Source: JACKEQ01 sp041389565 (GTDB lineage: Bacteria > Myxococcota_A > UBA796 > GCA-2862545). Taken from it: a DNA stretch of 64,000 nucleotides. The notes beneath the pieces are model-generated. The model did not search any database. It had not been told where the DNA came from and worked only from the letters and a program-made list of their open reading frames with translations. Both the position numbers and the translations under genes were made by a program. Shown piece after piece: positions 24,830 to 33,343 of this stretch; position 1 is the first letter of the stretch; each line of letters starts with the position of its first letter. The stretch is from NCBI GenBank assembly GCA_041389565.1, contig JAWKRP010000002.1, positions 868,001 through 932,000 on the forward strand, read 5' to 3'.

Positions 24830-26353
24830 CTACTGCAGCCCGGCCAGGTAGATCTCCGGTCGCGGCACGATGGCGAGCAGCGCTCCGGTCGATCCGTCGA
24901 CGAACGCGGCCCAGCCCTTGCCCGCGCGGGTGAGCTTCACGCCGATCAGCTGCCCGGCGGGCACCCGTCGCGCGTGGTCGAGCAGCATCGTGGCCGCGCC
25001 CGCCAGCTCCAGGTGACCGTCTTTCACGGCGCGGGCCTGGTGGGCCTCCCACAGCGCGGTGAACACCCCGGGGCGCCGGACGGGACGCTCGCTCTCGACG
25101 ACGGCGTCGGGCAGGAGGTCGCGCAGGATGGCCATGTAGGGCGGCTCGGGAGGCGGCACCGCGATGACGGGGGCGTCGACGGTCTCGACGGTGTCGACCT
25201 GCTCGACCGGAGGCGGAGGGGCCGGCGGTGTGGGGGGAGCGGGCGGCGTCGGGGACGCAGCATGGATCTCGGCCAGGATCTCCGACGCGCGCATGGGAGG
25301 TGGCGTGGGCGTGGGCACGCGCTGACCCGCGATCGGCTCTGCGCGGGATGGTGCGGGCGCAGGCGTGCCTGTGGACGCCGGCGTGGACGCGCGAGCCGCC
25401 CGGGGCGCGCGCTCGGGGGTCGAGGCACGCTCGGGCGCGGGCTCGGAGGTGTACACCCGGAGCGCTTCGACGGCGGGCTTGGTGGCCTTCTTGCGCGGCG
25501 CGCGGTCGGCCAGGCTGTTCCGGGAGCGCCTCTTCGCAGACAGCGGGGTGCTCCGCGAGCGGCTCGCCGCGGGCTCGGGCGTCTCGGGGGAGTCGGGAGG
25601 GTTCGCAGGGACCGGAGCGGGCTCGCGCACCGGCGCGGGCTCGGGCGTACGGAGACGCGCGACTTCCTCGCGGGGCTGGGCGGGCATCGGCGTCAGGTTG
25701 CCGGGCCGCTCGGACAGCCTCGCCTTGGCTTCGTTCGCGAGGCGCCGTGCCAGCGCCACGGGGTCTTCCTTCGCGGGCTCGGGCGTGACGGGTGCGGTGG
25801 CGGCGCGCTTCTTCTCCTGCTCGGCCGCGATGCGGGCCTTGGCCTCTTCCGCGAGCCGGCGTGCGAGCGCCACGGGATCCTCGAGGGGCGCGGGCTCCGT
25901 GGCCTTCGGAGGCGTGGGGACGGGCTTCTTCTCGGCGGGCGCCTGTGCGGCCAGGCGGGCCTTCGCCTGCTCGGCGAGCTGCTTGGCGAGCTCCTTCGGA
26001 TCGAGCCGACCTGCGGGCCCTCCGAGCAGGGTGGGCTCGTCTTCGGCGAGCTCTCTCCGCACGTCGGGCGAGAGCCCCGGAAGGGGCTGGGGCTCGCCCA
26101 CGTCATCGGCACCGGCCGAGCGCGCGAGACGTGCGGCGAGGGCGCGCGGATCGACGTCCATCAGCGCTTCGTCGAGCTGGGAGGTGGTGGACCCGATGAC
26201 GCTCTCGAGGTCTCCGAAGTTCGTCTCGTCGTCGACGGGGAGCACACCCTTCCCGCGCTTCTGGTGCAGCGAGACCTCGGTGTGCTCGTCGGCGGGCGGC
26301 TCGCCCTTCATGGACGGTCGTGCGGGCGCGTCGTACGGATTCTCGTTCGCCAT
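24830..26353 (-). CDS. Ala/Pro-rich protein with four DPxxLAxxLA repeats
   Basis: A 507-residue protein I do not recognise. Four helical repeats of the form D-P-x-x-L-A-x-x-L-A-x-x-A-K-A-R occur near residues 68, 117, 160 and 198; the last three are nearly identical and are followed by Lys/Pro spacers. Residues about 220-400 are Pro/Ala/Arg-rich and low in complexity. A folded C-terminal domain of about 100 residues (from I-L-R-D-L-L-P-D to the end) carries beta strands such as G-W-A-A-F-V-D-G. There is no signal or membrane segment, so it is probably cytoplasmic. The layout (repeats, long linker, small domain) suits a scaffold or a partitioning/polarity factor, but that is only an impression. 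It converges on hslO and is divergent from the phosphatase gene. Confidence 0.75.
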   Translation of the reverse strand: MANENPYDAPARPSMKGEPPADEHTEVSLHQKRGKGVLPVDDETNFGDLESVIGSTTSQLDEALMDVDPRALAARLARSAGADDVGEPQPLPGLSPDVRRELAEDEPTLLGGPAGRLDPKELAKQLAEQAKARLAAQAPAEKKPVPTPPKATEPAPLEDPVALARRLAEEAKARIAAEQEKKRAATAPVTPEPAKEDPVALARRLANEAKARLSERPGNLTPMPAQPREEVARLRTPEPAPVREPAPVPANPPDSPETPEPAASRSRSTPLSAKRRSRNSLADRAPRKKATKPAVEALRVYTSEPAPERASTPERAPRAARASTPASTGTPAPAPSRAEPIAGQRVPTPTPPPMRASEILAEIHAASPTPPAPPTPPAPPPPVEQVDTVETVDAPVIAVPPPEPPYMAILRDLLPDAVVESERPVRRPGVFTALWEAHQARAVKDGHLELAGAATMLLDHARRVPAGQLIGVKLTRAGKGWAAFVDGSTGALLAIVPRPEIYLAGLQ

Positions 26354-26430
26354 GCGGGCCCCCCGGCAAGCGCGGTGCGTCCACATTATCTATGGGGTCC
26401 GTCGGCGGTTGCGCTCGTCAAAGGAATCTC

Positions 26431-27093
26431 ATGGCTCGAAAGGTGAGTATCGACGCAGAGATGCCGTGGTCCGCGGCGAGGTCGCGCGGCCCCGTGCTGG
26501 TGCTCGTGCGGCACGGACGGACGGCGTGGAATGCCGAGGGCCGGTTCCTCGGTCACACGGATCTTCCGCTCGACGACGAGGGCCTCGCGGCCGCCACCCT
26601 GCTCGGAGCCCGCCTGCGCGGGCAGTTCGACGCGATCTACAGCTCCCCGCTCCGGAGGGCCGTGCAGACGGCTGAGTCTCTCGGACCGGTGGACGGGCTG
26701 ATCCCCGGGATCTCCGAGCTGCGCCAGGGCGTGCTCGAGGGGCTGAAGATGGAGGAGGGCCTCGCCCGTCACGCCGCGTACTTCGAGCAGTGGGCGCGCG
26801 ACCCGGGATCGGCACGGGTGCCTGGCGGCGGCGAGAGCCTCGGAGACGTGCTGGAGCGCGCGCTCCCCGCGCTCGAAGGGCTCGTCCGGTCCCATCCCAC
26901 CAGTACGATCGCGGTGGTCACCCACCAGATGGTCATCGCGGCGGTGTGCTGCGCGGCCTCGGGATCCCCGCTGTCCGACTACCGCCGATGGACCGTGCCG
27001 AACCTCGCCCAGACCGTGCTCACCTGGGACGGCCGGCAACTCGTGTGCGAGGCCCCCTGCCTCGGGGTGGCGAACGGCCGCCGCACGGTGTAG
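26431..27093 (+). CDS. histidine phosphatase superfamily protein (phosphoglycerate mutase-like)
   Basis: A 220-residue member of the histidine phosphatase family. The phosphohistidine motif is V-R-H-G-R-T (26-31, H28), followed by the usual N-A-E-G-R-F-L-G-H-T-D and S-S-P-L-R-R-A-x-Q-T-A. The second catalytic His is in V-V-T-H-Q-M-V. This pattern fits alpha-ribazole phosphatase, acid phosphatase or GpmB-like enzymes rather than glycolytic mutase, and the substrate cannot be read. ATG with AAGGAA upstream. Nine bases separate it from the sigma-54 activator gene, so the two may form an operon. Confidence 0.85.
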   Translation: MARKVSIDAEMPWSAARSRGPVLVLVRHGRTAWNAEGRFLGHTDLPLDDEGLAAATLLGARLRGQFDAIYSSPLRRAVQTAESLGPVDGLIPGISELRQGVLEGLKMEEGLARHAAYFEQWARDPGSARVPGGGESLGDVLERALPALEGLVRSHPTSTIAVVTHQMVIAAVCCAASGSPLSDYRRWTVPNLAQTVLTWDGRQLVCEAPCLGVANGRRTV

Positions 27094-27101
27094 GCGGGCG
27101 C

Positions 27102-28538
27102 GTGCCAGCACCCTCTGCCGATGCCGCTCTCGTCCTCGTCGTGGAGTCCACGGCCGATGCGCGTCGCCAGCTGAACCGGATCGTCCGGGCGGCAGGGCAC
27201 GAGGCCTACCTCGCAGGGTCGGCCGCCGAAGGTCTGTCCGCGCTCCAGCACATCACGCCGAGCGTCGTGCTGGTCGACCTCGACCTCACCGACATGTCGG
27301 GAATCCGAGCGCTCCAGGTGTTCGGAGACCGCTCCGGAGCCCCCGTGGTCGCGCTGTCCGAGATCGCCGACCCCGAGCGGGTGGTGGACGCCATGCGGCA
27401 CGGAGCGGTCGACTTCGCGCCGGTCGCCGACCGTCGGCGGGTGATGGCGGCCATCGAGCGTGCGCTCCAGGAGGGCAGCTCCCGGCGCAGCCTCGATCAC
27501 GCACAGCAGGAGGTGCGCGACCGCTACGGCTTCAAGGACCTCGTGAGCCAGAGCCCCCGCATGCTCGAGGTGTTCGACAAGGTGCAGTCCGTGGCGCCCA
27601 CCGACGCCACCGTGCTCATCCGTGGCGAGACGGGAACCGGCAAGGAGCTCATCAGCCGCGCGATCCACGACCGCAGCAAGCGTCGGGCGATGCCGATGAT
27701 CTCCGTGAACTGCGGCGCCTTCACGGAGTCGCTGCTCGAGAGCGAGCTGTTCGGGCACGAGAAGGGCTCGTTCACGGGTGCGTCGGGCCGGCGCGAGGGC
27801 GTGTTCGAGATGGCCGACGGCGGAACGCTGTTCCTCGACGAGCTCGGCGAGACCACGCTGAACGTGCAGGTGAACCTGCTGCGCGTGCTCGAGGAGTTCC
27901 GCTTCCGGCGGGTGGGGGGGCGCGATCCGGTCGACGTCGACGTGCGGATCGTCGCGGCCACGAACGTCCGGCTCGAAGAGGCCGTGTCCGAAGGGCGGTT
28001 CCGGCAAGACCTGTTCTACCGGCTCAACGTGTTCCCGATCGAGCTGCCGCCGCTGCGCGAGCGCGCCGAAGACATCCCGCTCCTGATGCGGCACTTCCTC
28101 GACGCCATCTCCGAGGAGTACGAGCTCGATCCGCCCGTCGTGTCGGCCGAGGCGCTCGAGGCGATCCTCCGGTACCGCTGGCCCGGCAACGTCCGCCAGC
28201 TGCGGGCGATGTGCGAGCGCTGGGTGATCACGCGCCCCGGCCAGCGGCTCGAGCGCGAGCACCTGCCGTCGGGCATGACCGACCAGCGCACCGCGGGGCC
28301 GACGCCGGGCACGCTCGCGATCGACGATCGCCAGACGCTGAAGGACAACACCACGCGGGTGGTGGAGCAGCTGGAGCGGGCGTATCTGTACCGTCAGCTA
28401 CGGCGGAACGGCGGTCATCTGCAGCGAACGGCCGATGCTGCGGGCATCACGCGTCGTACGCTGTACACGAAGATGAAGCAGTACGGGCTCGACGCGGGCG
28501 ACTTCCGCGGGGGTCCGGCGACCGATGGAGGCAGCTGA
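27102..28538 (+). CDS. sigma-54-dependent transcriptional activator with degenerate receiver domain
   Basis: A 478-residue NtrC-type activator. Residues about 10-120 are a receiver domain with the phospho-acceptor position D59 kept. The acidic pair is reduced to E15-S16, and the conserved Lys (normally K-P) is missing (F-A-P-V-A-D near 105-110), so ordinary aspartyl phosphorylation is doubtful. The AAA+ domain is complete: Walker A G-E-T-G-T-G-K-E (175-182), sigma-54 loop G-S-F-T-G-A (222-227, Ser replacing the usual Ala) and Walker B T-L-F-L-D-E (242-247). A Fis-type helix-turn-helix ends it (about 430-463). GTG start. The next genes follow with no gap, so it may control its own operon of envelope proteins. 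Confidence 0.88.
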   Translation: MPAPSADAALVLVVESTADARRQLNRIVRAAGHEAYLAGSAAEGLSALQHITPSVVLVDLDLTDMSGIRALQVFGDRSGAPVVALSEIADPERVVDAMRHGAVDFAPVADRRRVMAAIERALQEGSSRRSLDHAQQEVRDRYGFKDLVSQSPRMLEVFDKVQSVAPTDATVLIRGETGTGKELISRAIHDRSKRRAMPMISVNCGAFTESLLESELFGHEKGSFTGASGRREGVFEMADGGTLFLDELGETTLNVQVNLLRVLEEFRFRRVGGRDPVDVDVRIVAATNVRLEEAVSEGRFRQDLFYRLNVFPIELPPLRERAEDIPLLMRHFLDAISEEYELDPPVVSAEALEAILRYRWPGNVRQLRAMCERWVITRPGQRLEREHLPSGMTDQRTAGPTPGTLAIDDRQTLKDNTTRVVEQLERAYLYRQLRRNGGHLQRTADAAGITRRTLYTKMKQYGLDAGDFRGGPATDGGS

Positions 28539-28850
28539 ATGCGCGGACTTTCCCTCGCCCTGGCCCTGATGGCAGCGGGCTGCGGCTTCTCGGAGGAGCG
28601 GTTCCTCGTGAAGGGGGTCGACCGCTGGTGCGAGCAGTCGGCCGCGTGCGCGGGTGTGTTCGACAAAGAGGCCTGCATCGACGTGTTCCGCTCGACCGAC
28701 CGCTCGGGGTGCACGTACGACGAAGAGGCCGCGAGCGAGTGCTACAGCGTGCTCCCCGAGGCCCAGTGCATCGACGACGACGTGCTGGGGATCCGGTACC
28801 TCGAGGTCCCCGAGGCCTGCGAGGCCGTGTACGACTGTCCGGAGGAATGA
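28539..28850 (+). CDS. small Cys-rich lipoprotein (DUF6184-like)
   Basis: A 103-residue lipoprotein with lipobox L-M-A-A-G-C (C15) followed by eight Cys. The spacing (W-C-E-Q-S-A-A-C, then C-I-D, C-T-Y, C-Y-S, C-I-D, C-E-A-V-Y-D-C) suggests a small disulfide-bonded domain. It begins on the base after the activator stop. A similar small Cys-rich lipoprotein lies at 49056-49397. Function unknown; the family name is my best guess from the pattern. Confidence 0.75.
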   Translation: MRGLSLALALMAAGCGFSEERFLVKGVDRWCEQSAACAGVFDKEACIDVFRSTDRSGCTYDEEAASECYSVLPEAQCIDDDVLGIRYLEVPEACEAVYDCPEE

Positions 28851-30430
28851 TGGAAGACGTTCGACTGGATGCCGGACGGCATCACCTCGCTCGGGCAGAC
28901 GCCTGCTCGAACGCCGGTGACTGGGCCACCGCGCGGAGCCATCTCGAGGCGGCGCTCCTGCAGTTCCGCGGCCCGGACCTCGTGCTCGGCGAAGGGCACA
29001 CGCGGCGCGGTCTGGCGGCGGTCGCGCTCGGCCAGGGCGACCCGCGCGAGGGCGAGGAGCACCTGCGCGACGCGATCCGGGCGTACCGCGAGGTGCGGTC
29101 GATGCTGGATCGCGTGGACGATGCCGGTGTCTCAGCGGCGCATCGCGCGGACGCCATGGAAGGGGAGGCCATCGCGCAGGTCCTCCTGGGTGAGCTGCTG
29201 CTGCGTACGGGTCGCGAAGCCGAGGCCCGCGAGGCGCGTGACTGGGCCCGCTCCGCGTTCGATGCCGTGGGGAACCGCGCTTCCGAGGCGTCCCTGTGGG
29301 CCCTCACCGGTCGGCTCGCCATGCGCGACGGCGACGAGGAGGAGGCCGGGCAGGCGTACAGCCGGGCGCTGGCCCTCCACGAGCGCGCCGGCGACCTCGT
29401 CGGCCAGGCCACGGTCCTGCGCGCGATGGCGGAGGTGGCCCGCCTCGAAGACGACTTCACGTCCGCGGAGGGCTACCTGAAGCGCGCGCTCACGCTGTGC
29501 CAGCAGCTCGGCGACCCCCGGCTCGAGGCGCGTACGCTGGCCGGGCTCGGGGCGGTCGCGCGGCAGACCGACGACGGAGAGTCCGCCCAGATCGCGTACG
29601 ACGAGGTGCTCGCGCTCGCGAAGAAGGCCGGCGACGCCGAGATGATCGGGTTCGCCCACCTCAACCTCGGCGAGCTCCACTCCCGGGCCGACTCCACCCA
29701 CGACACCGTCGCGCACCTCCGCGAGGCCATCCGCATCCTCGGGGGGCTCGGCATCCACCACGCGGTGGGAGCCGCCCTGCACCACGCGGCCTCCCACGCG
29801 ATCGGGCTGAAGCGGTTCGACATCGCGCTCGCCGCAGCCGAGGGCGCGCGCCGCACGTGGCGCGGGATGGACCCGGTGCGCGGGGTCGGCCAGGCGATGC
29901 GGCTCCAGGTGAAGGCGCTCGCAGGGCTCAAGGAGTGGCGCGCCGTGCTGTCGGTCGCGCAGGCTCGCGCCCAGCTCGTCGGCGACTCCCAGCCCACGAG
30001 CCTCGAGGTGCGCGACTTCTACCGAAGCAGGGCGCCCGCCGAGTGGCTCGCGAAACTCGACGGGCTCGACCCCACCGAGCTGTTCGCGGATGCCGAGAAG
30101 CGCGTGCTGCTCGCCCTCGAACCGCTGCTCGAGCGCCATGGCCTGTCGGCGTCGAGCCTGGGCTCTGTCGAGGTGGGTCTGGTCCTGCTCGACATCCTCC
30201 GGGCGAGCGACGATCCCGCGCTGTTCCGCGACGATCTGCCCGAGCTCCCGATGGACGCCCTCGAAGAAGCGCCCGAGGAGCCCGAGTTCTTCGTCATCGT
30301 CGACGATCCCGACGGCGACCTCCTCGCCGAACCCGTCGCCGCCGACGATTCGCGGACCGTCCCTGCGGACTCACGGACCGTCCCTGCGGGCGCTCGGGAC
30401 TCTCGGGACTCGTCGGGGGGCCAGGATTGA
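28850..30430 (+). CDS. tetratricopeptide-repeat protein
   Basis: A 526-residue protein with about eight to ten TPR-type helix pairs over residues 5-390 (for example A-G-D-W-A-T-A-R-S-H-L-E-A-A-L and A-E-G-Y-L-K-R-A-L-T-L), the kind of array that binds partner proteins. Residues 395-500 are a further helical part, and the end is an acidic tail containing a repeated D-S-R-T-V-P-A segment (near residues 500-520) encoded by the dispersed repeat also present in hslO. No signal peptide, so cytoplasmic. The ATG overlaps the lipoprotein stop by one base (TGATG) with GGAGG four bases upstream. The next gene overlaps its stop by four bases. It probably assembles with the beta-propeller membrane protein encoded next. 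Confidence 0.82.
   Translation: MEDVRLDAGRHHLARADACSNAGDWATARSHLEAALLQFRGPDLVLGEGHTRRGLAAVALGQGDPREGEEHLRDAIRAYREVRSMLDRVDDAGVSAAHRADAMEGEAIAQVLLGELLLRTGREAEAREARDWARSAFDAVGNRASEASLWALTGRLAMRDGDEEEAGQAYSRALALHERAGDLVGQATVLRAMAEVARLEDDFTSAEGYLKRALTLCQQLGDPRLEARTLAGLGAVARQTDDGESAQIAYDEVLALAKKAGDAEMIGFAHLNLGELHSRADSTHDTVAHLREAIRILGGLGIHHAVGAALHHAASHAIGLKRFDIALAAAEGARRTWRGMDPVRGVGQAMRLQVKALAGLKEWRAVLSVAQARAQLVGDSQPTSLEVRDFYRSRAPAEWLAKLDGLDPTELFADAEKRVLLALEPLLERHGLSASSLGSVEVGLVLLDILRASDDPALFRDDLPELPMDALEEAPEEPEFFVIVDDPDGDLLAEPVAADDSRTVPADSRTVPAGARDSRDSSGGQD
30347..30417 (+). repeat. in-frame repeat at the end of the TPR gene
   Basis: Two 21-base units (30347-30367 and 30368-30388) sharing CGGACCGTCCCTGCG, then two GGGACTC half-units. 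It is related to the hslO repeat, and its GACTCACGGACCGTC core is found inverted at 4526-4543. Confidence 0.75.
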
Positions 30431-31506
30431 GGGACACCAGCACCTTCGCGCTCTCTCGCGACGGCAAGCACCTCGCGGTGGGCGACGGGCCCGAGATCCT
30501 GGTGTACCGGGGCGACGGTCAGCCCGCCTGGAAGCACTTCTGCGACGGCATCATCGTCGGCGTGGGGTTCGCGGGGCCGCACCTCGCGGTGGTGGACGCC
30601 GACGGGCGCGTCACGTTCTTCAGCGCGCCCGACGGCCGGAAGGTCGAAGAGCTCCAGGTCGACGGGCGGTGTGTCGCGGGCTGCGTCGCTCCAGACGGTG
30701 CGTTCATGGTGGTCACCACGGAAGGGCCCGTGTTCTGCGAAGCGAATGGGAGCCAGCGGGGATTCCCCGTGCGCGACCTGGCCGTCGCGTCCTTCGGTCC
30801 CGACCGGAACGCCATCGCGCTGGCCGACGTACACGGCACGTTCACGGCGATGGACGCCAACACCGGAGCACCGTGGGGCTCGCTGGCGCTGGGCGGCCCG
30901 GTCGCCGGCATCGCGTGGTGCTACCAGGGCTTCTGGATGGTCACGATGGGCCAGAGCGTGCTCCGCATCGACGGCGGAGCCACGCAGATCCTCGGCCGCA
31001 CCGACCTCCCGAAGCCCACGGGCCTCCTCTCGGTCAGCGAAGACGGCGCCATCGCGGCGGTCACCCTGCCGCCCGACACGCTCGGCATCGTCGAGCTCCA
31101 CGGCCACCGGTACGTGGGCGACCTCATCTTCCGGCGCGAGGTGCACGGCGTGTGCTTCGGTCGCCAGGCGCTGCTCGGCGTGGGGTTCGACGATGGCGAC
31201 GCGAACACGATCGATCTGATGACCCGCGCCACCGCCCGCACCGAGCCCCACCCCGGCCGCGGGCGGAACAACTGGAACCTCGACATGCAGTTCGAGGCCG
31301 GCCCGCTCCGGGGTGCGGTCACCTTCCTGCGCGCCGGGGGCCAGCCCATCGCGGAGTTCCACGGCTACGAAGGCGACGGGGACGCCAGCGGGGGGAGCCG
31401 GAACACGGGCTGCAAGATCGCCGTGCTCATCTTCTTCATGTTCTTCCTCGGGCTCACCGGCTGCCTGAGCTTCCTGTTCGTCATGCGGTGGTTCGGCTAC
31501 CTCTGA
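30427..31506 (+). CDS. beta-propeller protein with C-terminal membrane anchor
   Basis: A 359-residue protein. Residues 5-300 show six to seven blade-like repeats (for example F-A-L-S-R-D-G-K-H-L-A-V-G, C-V-A-P-D-G-A-F-M-V-V, S-V-S-E-D-G-A-I-A-A-V) of a WD40/YVTN-type propeller. Residues about 328-355 are one strong membrane helix (I-A-V-L-I-F-F-M-F-F-L-G-L-T-G-C). With no signal peptide it should be tail-anchored, the propeller in the cytoplasm. The TTG start overlaps the TPR stop by four bases (TTGA), so the TPR protein and this one are made together and may form a membrane-bound complex. It converges on the ComEA-like gene, overlapping it by ten bases. Confidence 0.75.
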   Translation: MRDTSTFALSRDGKHLAVGDGPEILVYRGDGQPAWKHFCDGIIVGVGFAGPHLAVVDADGRVTFFSAPDGRKVEELQVDGRCVAGCVAPDGAFMVVTTEGPVFCEANGSQRGFPVRDLAVASFGPDRNAIALADVHGTFTAMDANTGAPWGSLALGGPVAGIAWCYQGFWMVTMGQSVLRIDGGATQILGRTDLPKPTGLLSVSEDGAIAAVTLPPDTLGIVELHGHRYVGDLIFRREVHGVCFGRQALLGVGFDDGDANTIDLMTRATARTEPHPGRGRNNWNLDMQFEAGPLRGAVTFLRAGGQPIAEFHGYEGDGDASGGSRNTGCKIAVLIFFMFFLGLTGCLSFLFVMRWFGYL

Positions 31507-32009
31507 ACCTCGCAGAGGTCGCGCAGCGCGGCGACCGTCGCCGGCCCGATGCCCTCCACGCGCACGAGGTCTGCGCACTGCTCGAACGGCCCGTTGCGCT
31601 CACGGTCGGCGAGGATGGCCTCCGCGCGGGGCCCGCTGATGCCCGGCAGCGCGGCGAGCTCGACCACACTGGCGTGGTTGGGGTCGACCCGCGTGGCGCT
31701 CGGCACCACCGGATGGCGGGCTTCGTTGGCGGGCGGGCGCACGGAGCTGCTGGCGAGCACGCGGTCGCCGAGCGTGACGTACGGCGCGATGGCGCGCACG
31801 GTGCCGGGCCCGATGCCGGACACCTCGAGCAGATCGTCGAGCGTGGCGTACGGCCCGTGGTCTTCGCGGTGCACGACGAGCGCCATGGCCTTCGAGCGCC
31901 CCAGTCCGGGCAGGGCATCGAGCTCCTGCACCGAGGCCTGGTTCACGTCCACGCGGCCCGCACGTGCCGCACCCGAGAACGCCACGAGGGCCACGAGCAC
32001 GGGCCACAT
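31497..32009 (-). CDS. exported helix-hairpin-helix protein, ComEA-like
   Basis: A 170-residue protein with a signal peptide (cleavage near A-A-R-A, residue 19) and two pairs of helix-hairpin-helix motifs: V-D-V-N-Q-A-S-V-Q-E-L-D-A-L-P-G-L-G with V-S-G-I-G-P, and V-D-P-N-H-A-S-V-V-E-L-A-A-L-P-G-I-S with V-E-G-I-G-P. These motifs bind DNA backbone. ComEA proteins receive DNA in the periplasm during natural transformation and normally carry one such unit; this has two in tandem. No ComEC or pilus gene is in the window, so a competence role is inference. It lies five bases after the propeller lipoprotein on the same strand. Confidence 0.82.
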   Translation of the reverse strand: MWPVLVALVAFSGAARAGRVDVNQASVQELDALPGLGRSKAMALVVHREDHGPYATLDDLLEVSGIGPGTVRAIAPYVTLGDRVLASSSVRPPANEARHPVVPSATRVDPNHASVVELAALPGISGPRAEAILADRERNGPFEQCADLVRVEGIGPATVAALRDLCEVQR

Positions 32010-32014
32010 GGAGG

Positions 32015-33151
32015 CTACTCCGCGGGAGCGGGCGCGGTGGTGCCGACGATCGTGAGGAACATCGTGCGCGACGTGAAGTCGTACGAGCCGGCGTAGTACT
32101 TGCCGTCGACCAGCGCGACCTCGTTGTGGAACCCGACCGCGCCGTCGTCGCCGCCGATCTTCTGCGACGACCACGTGGAGCCGTCGGTGGTGGCGAGCCA
32201 CATGTCGTTGTTCTGGCCGTCGAAGTACACGATGGCGGGCTGGCCGTTCATGAAGAACAGATCGGTGTCGGCGCCGCGGAACTCGCCCTGATCGAGCGTC
32301 TGGAGGTTCCACGACCCGCCGACGCGGCGCGCCAGCTTCAGATCCTGGTTGCCGACATCCTGGTAGGCGACGAGCACCTCGTCTCCGTCGGCCCACAGGC
32401 TCGGCCACTGGCCGACATCGCCGCTCTGGTCGATCACGCTGTGCGACCAGCTGCCCGGCGAGCCCTCGAGGAGGTCGAGGTTGCCGTTCGTGGCGTCGTA
32501 GAACGCGATGTACGCGGTGTCTTCGTGGATGTAGAGGTCGGCGTACTGGCCCACGTCATCCGCGCCCGACCAGGCTTCCTCGGACTGCCAGCCCGACTCG
32601 GTGAGCCAGGCCACCCGGAGGGTTCCGGACGCGGCGTCGTGGTGCGCCACCATCGGGAGCCCGTTCGACATGAGCGCCAGGCTGGCCCATGCGCCCGCGC
32701 CCGTGGAGGAGATGCCCGTGCCGACGTCGGCCTGCTCGTGCGTCCAGTTCGCCGGACCCTCGCGAACCGCCGCGCGCAGCACGCCGTTCTGCACGTCTTG
32801 ATAGGCGGCGTACACCTTGCCGTCGGGCGCCACGGCGTGGCTCGTGTACTTCCCGCGGTCGCCGCGGTCGATCCCGTCTTCGGGGTATCCGTCGACCTGC
32901 TCGTGCACCCACTCGACCGATCCGTCTTCCTGGGGCGTGCCGACCGCGAAGCCGATGCCCGTCTGGTCGCGGTCGTAGTACGTCATCGTGAGGCGCACGC
33001 CATCCGGCGCGGTGCTCATCGACAGCCAGCTGCCGTAGTCGGGAGGCACCGTGACCACGGGGGTCTCGCTCGGCGGGAACGAGTAGTCCTGGTTGCAGCT
33101 GCAGCCGACGGCCACGAGGGCGGGCAGGACGACGAGGGCGGACCGGAGCAT
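32015..33151 (-). CDS. beta-propeller lipoprotein
   Basis: A 378-residue lipoprotein: lipobox L-V-A-V-G-C (C17) followed by C-N-Q and a Pro-rich linker, then a body of six or so repeats of about 50 residues. These repeats carry the pattern A-Y-Q-D / A-F-Y-D with G-x-L or N-x-D, as in sialidase-like or other Asp-rich propellers (for example V-Y-A-A-Y-Q-D, I-A-F-Y-D-A-T-N-G-N, V-A-Y-Q-D-V-G-N). No sialidase catalytic set can be seen. Probably a surface or periplasm-facing binding protein. A good promoter lies 36-64 bases upstream. The longer frame upstream of the ATG has no ribosome binding site. Confidence 0.82.
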   Translation of the reverse strand: MLRSALVVLPALVAVGCSCNQDYSFPPSETPVVTVPPDYGSWLSMSTAPDGVRLTMTYYDRDQTGIGFAVGTPQEDGSVEWVHEQVDGYPEDGIDRGDRGKYTSHAVAPDGKVYAAYQDVQNGVLRAAVREGPANWTHEQADVGTGISSTGAGAWASLALMSNGLPMVAHHDAASGTLRVAWLTESGWQSEEAWSGADDVGQYADLYIHEDTAYIAFYDATNGNLDLLEGSPGSWSHSVIDQSGDVGQWPSLWADGDEVLVAYQDVGNQDLKLARRVGGSWNLQTLDQGEFRGADTDLFFMNGQPAIVYFDGQNNDMWLATTDGSTWSSQKIGGDDGAVGFHNEVALVDGKYYAGSYDFTSRTMFLTIVGTTAPAPAE

Positions 33152-33186
33152 GCGGTCTCCAATGCGTGGACGAGGGAACGATCGGC

Positions 33187-33215
33187 AATGTCGCACGACC
33201 GTTTGCGACTGTCAA
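33187..33215 (-). promoter_or_regulatory. sigma-70-type promoter for the propeller lipoprotein
   Basis: On the minus strand, a perfect -35 TTGACA (33210-33215) is followed after 17 bases by GACATT (33187-33192), which matches the -10 at three positions. The leader to the ATG at 33151 is about 30 bases. Confidence 0.5.
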
Positions 33216-33343
33216 TCGCCAGGATCGGCGCGGTTGTCCAGGTTCGTCCGATGATTCGCAATGTCAGACGTGCTTCACGGATCCGGGCTTCCGCGCGATG
33301 TCGCGGTTCGCCCGGGGTAGTCGGCCAGCCGGTGCGGACGGAG

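Noticed and set aside
31497..32009. Natural competence locus around the ComEA-like gene
   Set aside because: Neighbours are lipoprotein and propeller genes; no comEC, comF or type IV pilus gene is seen.
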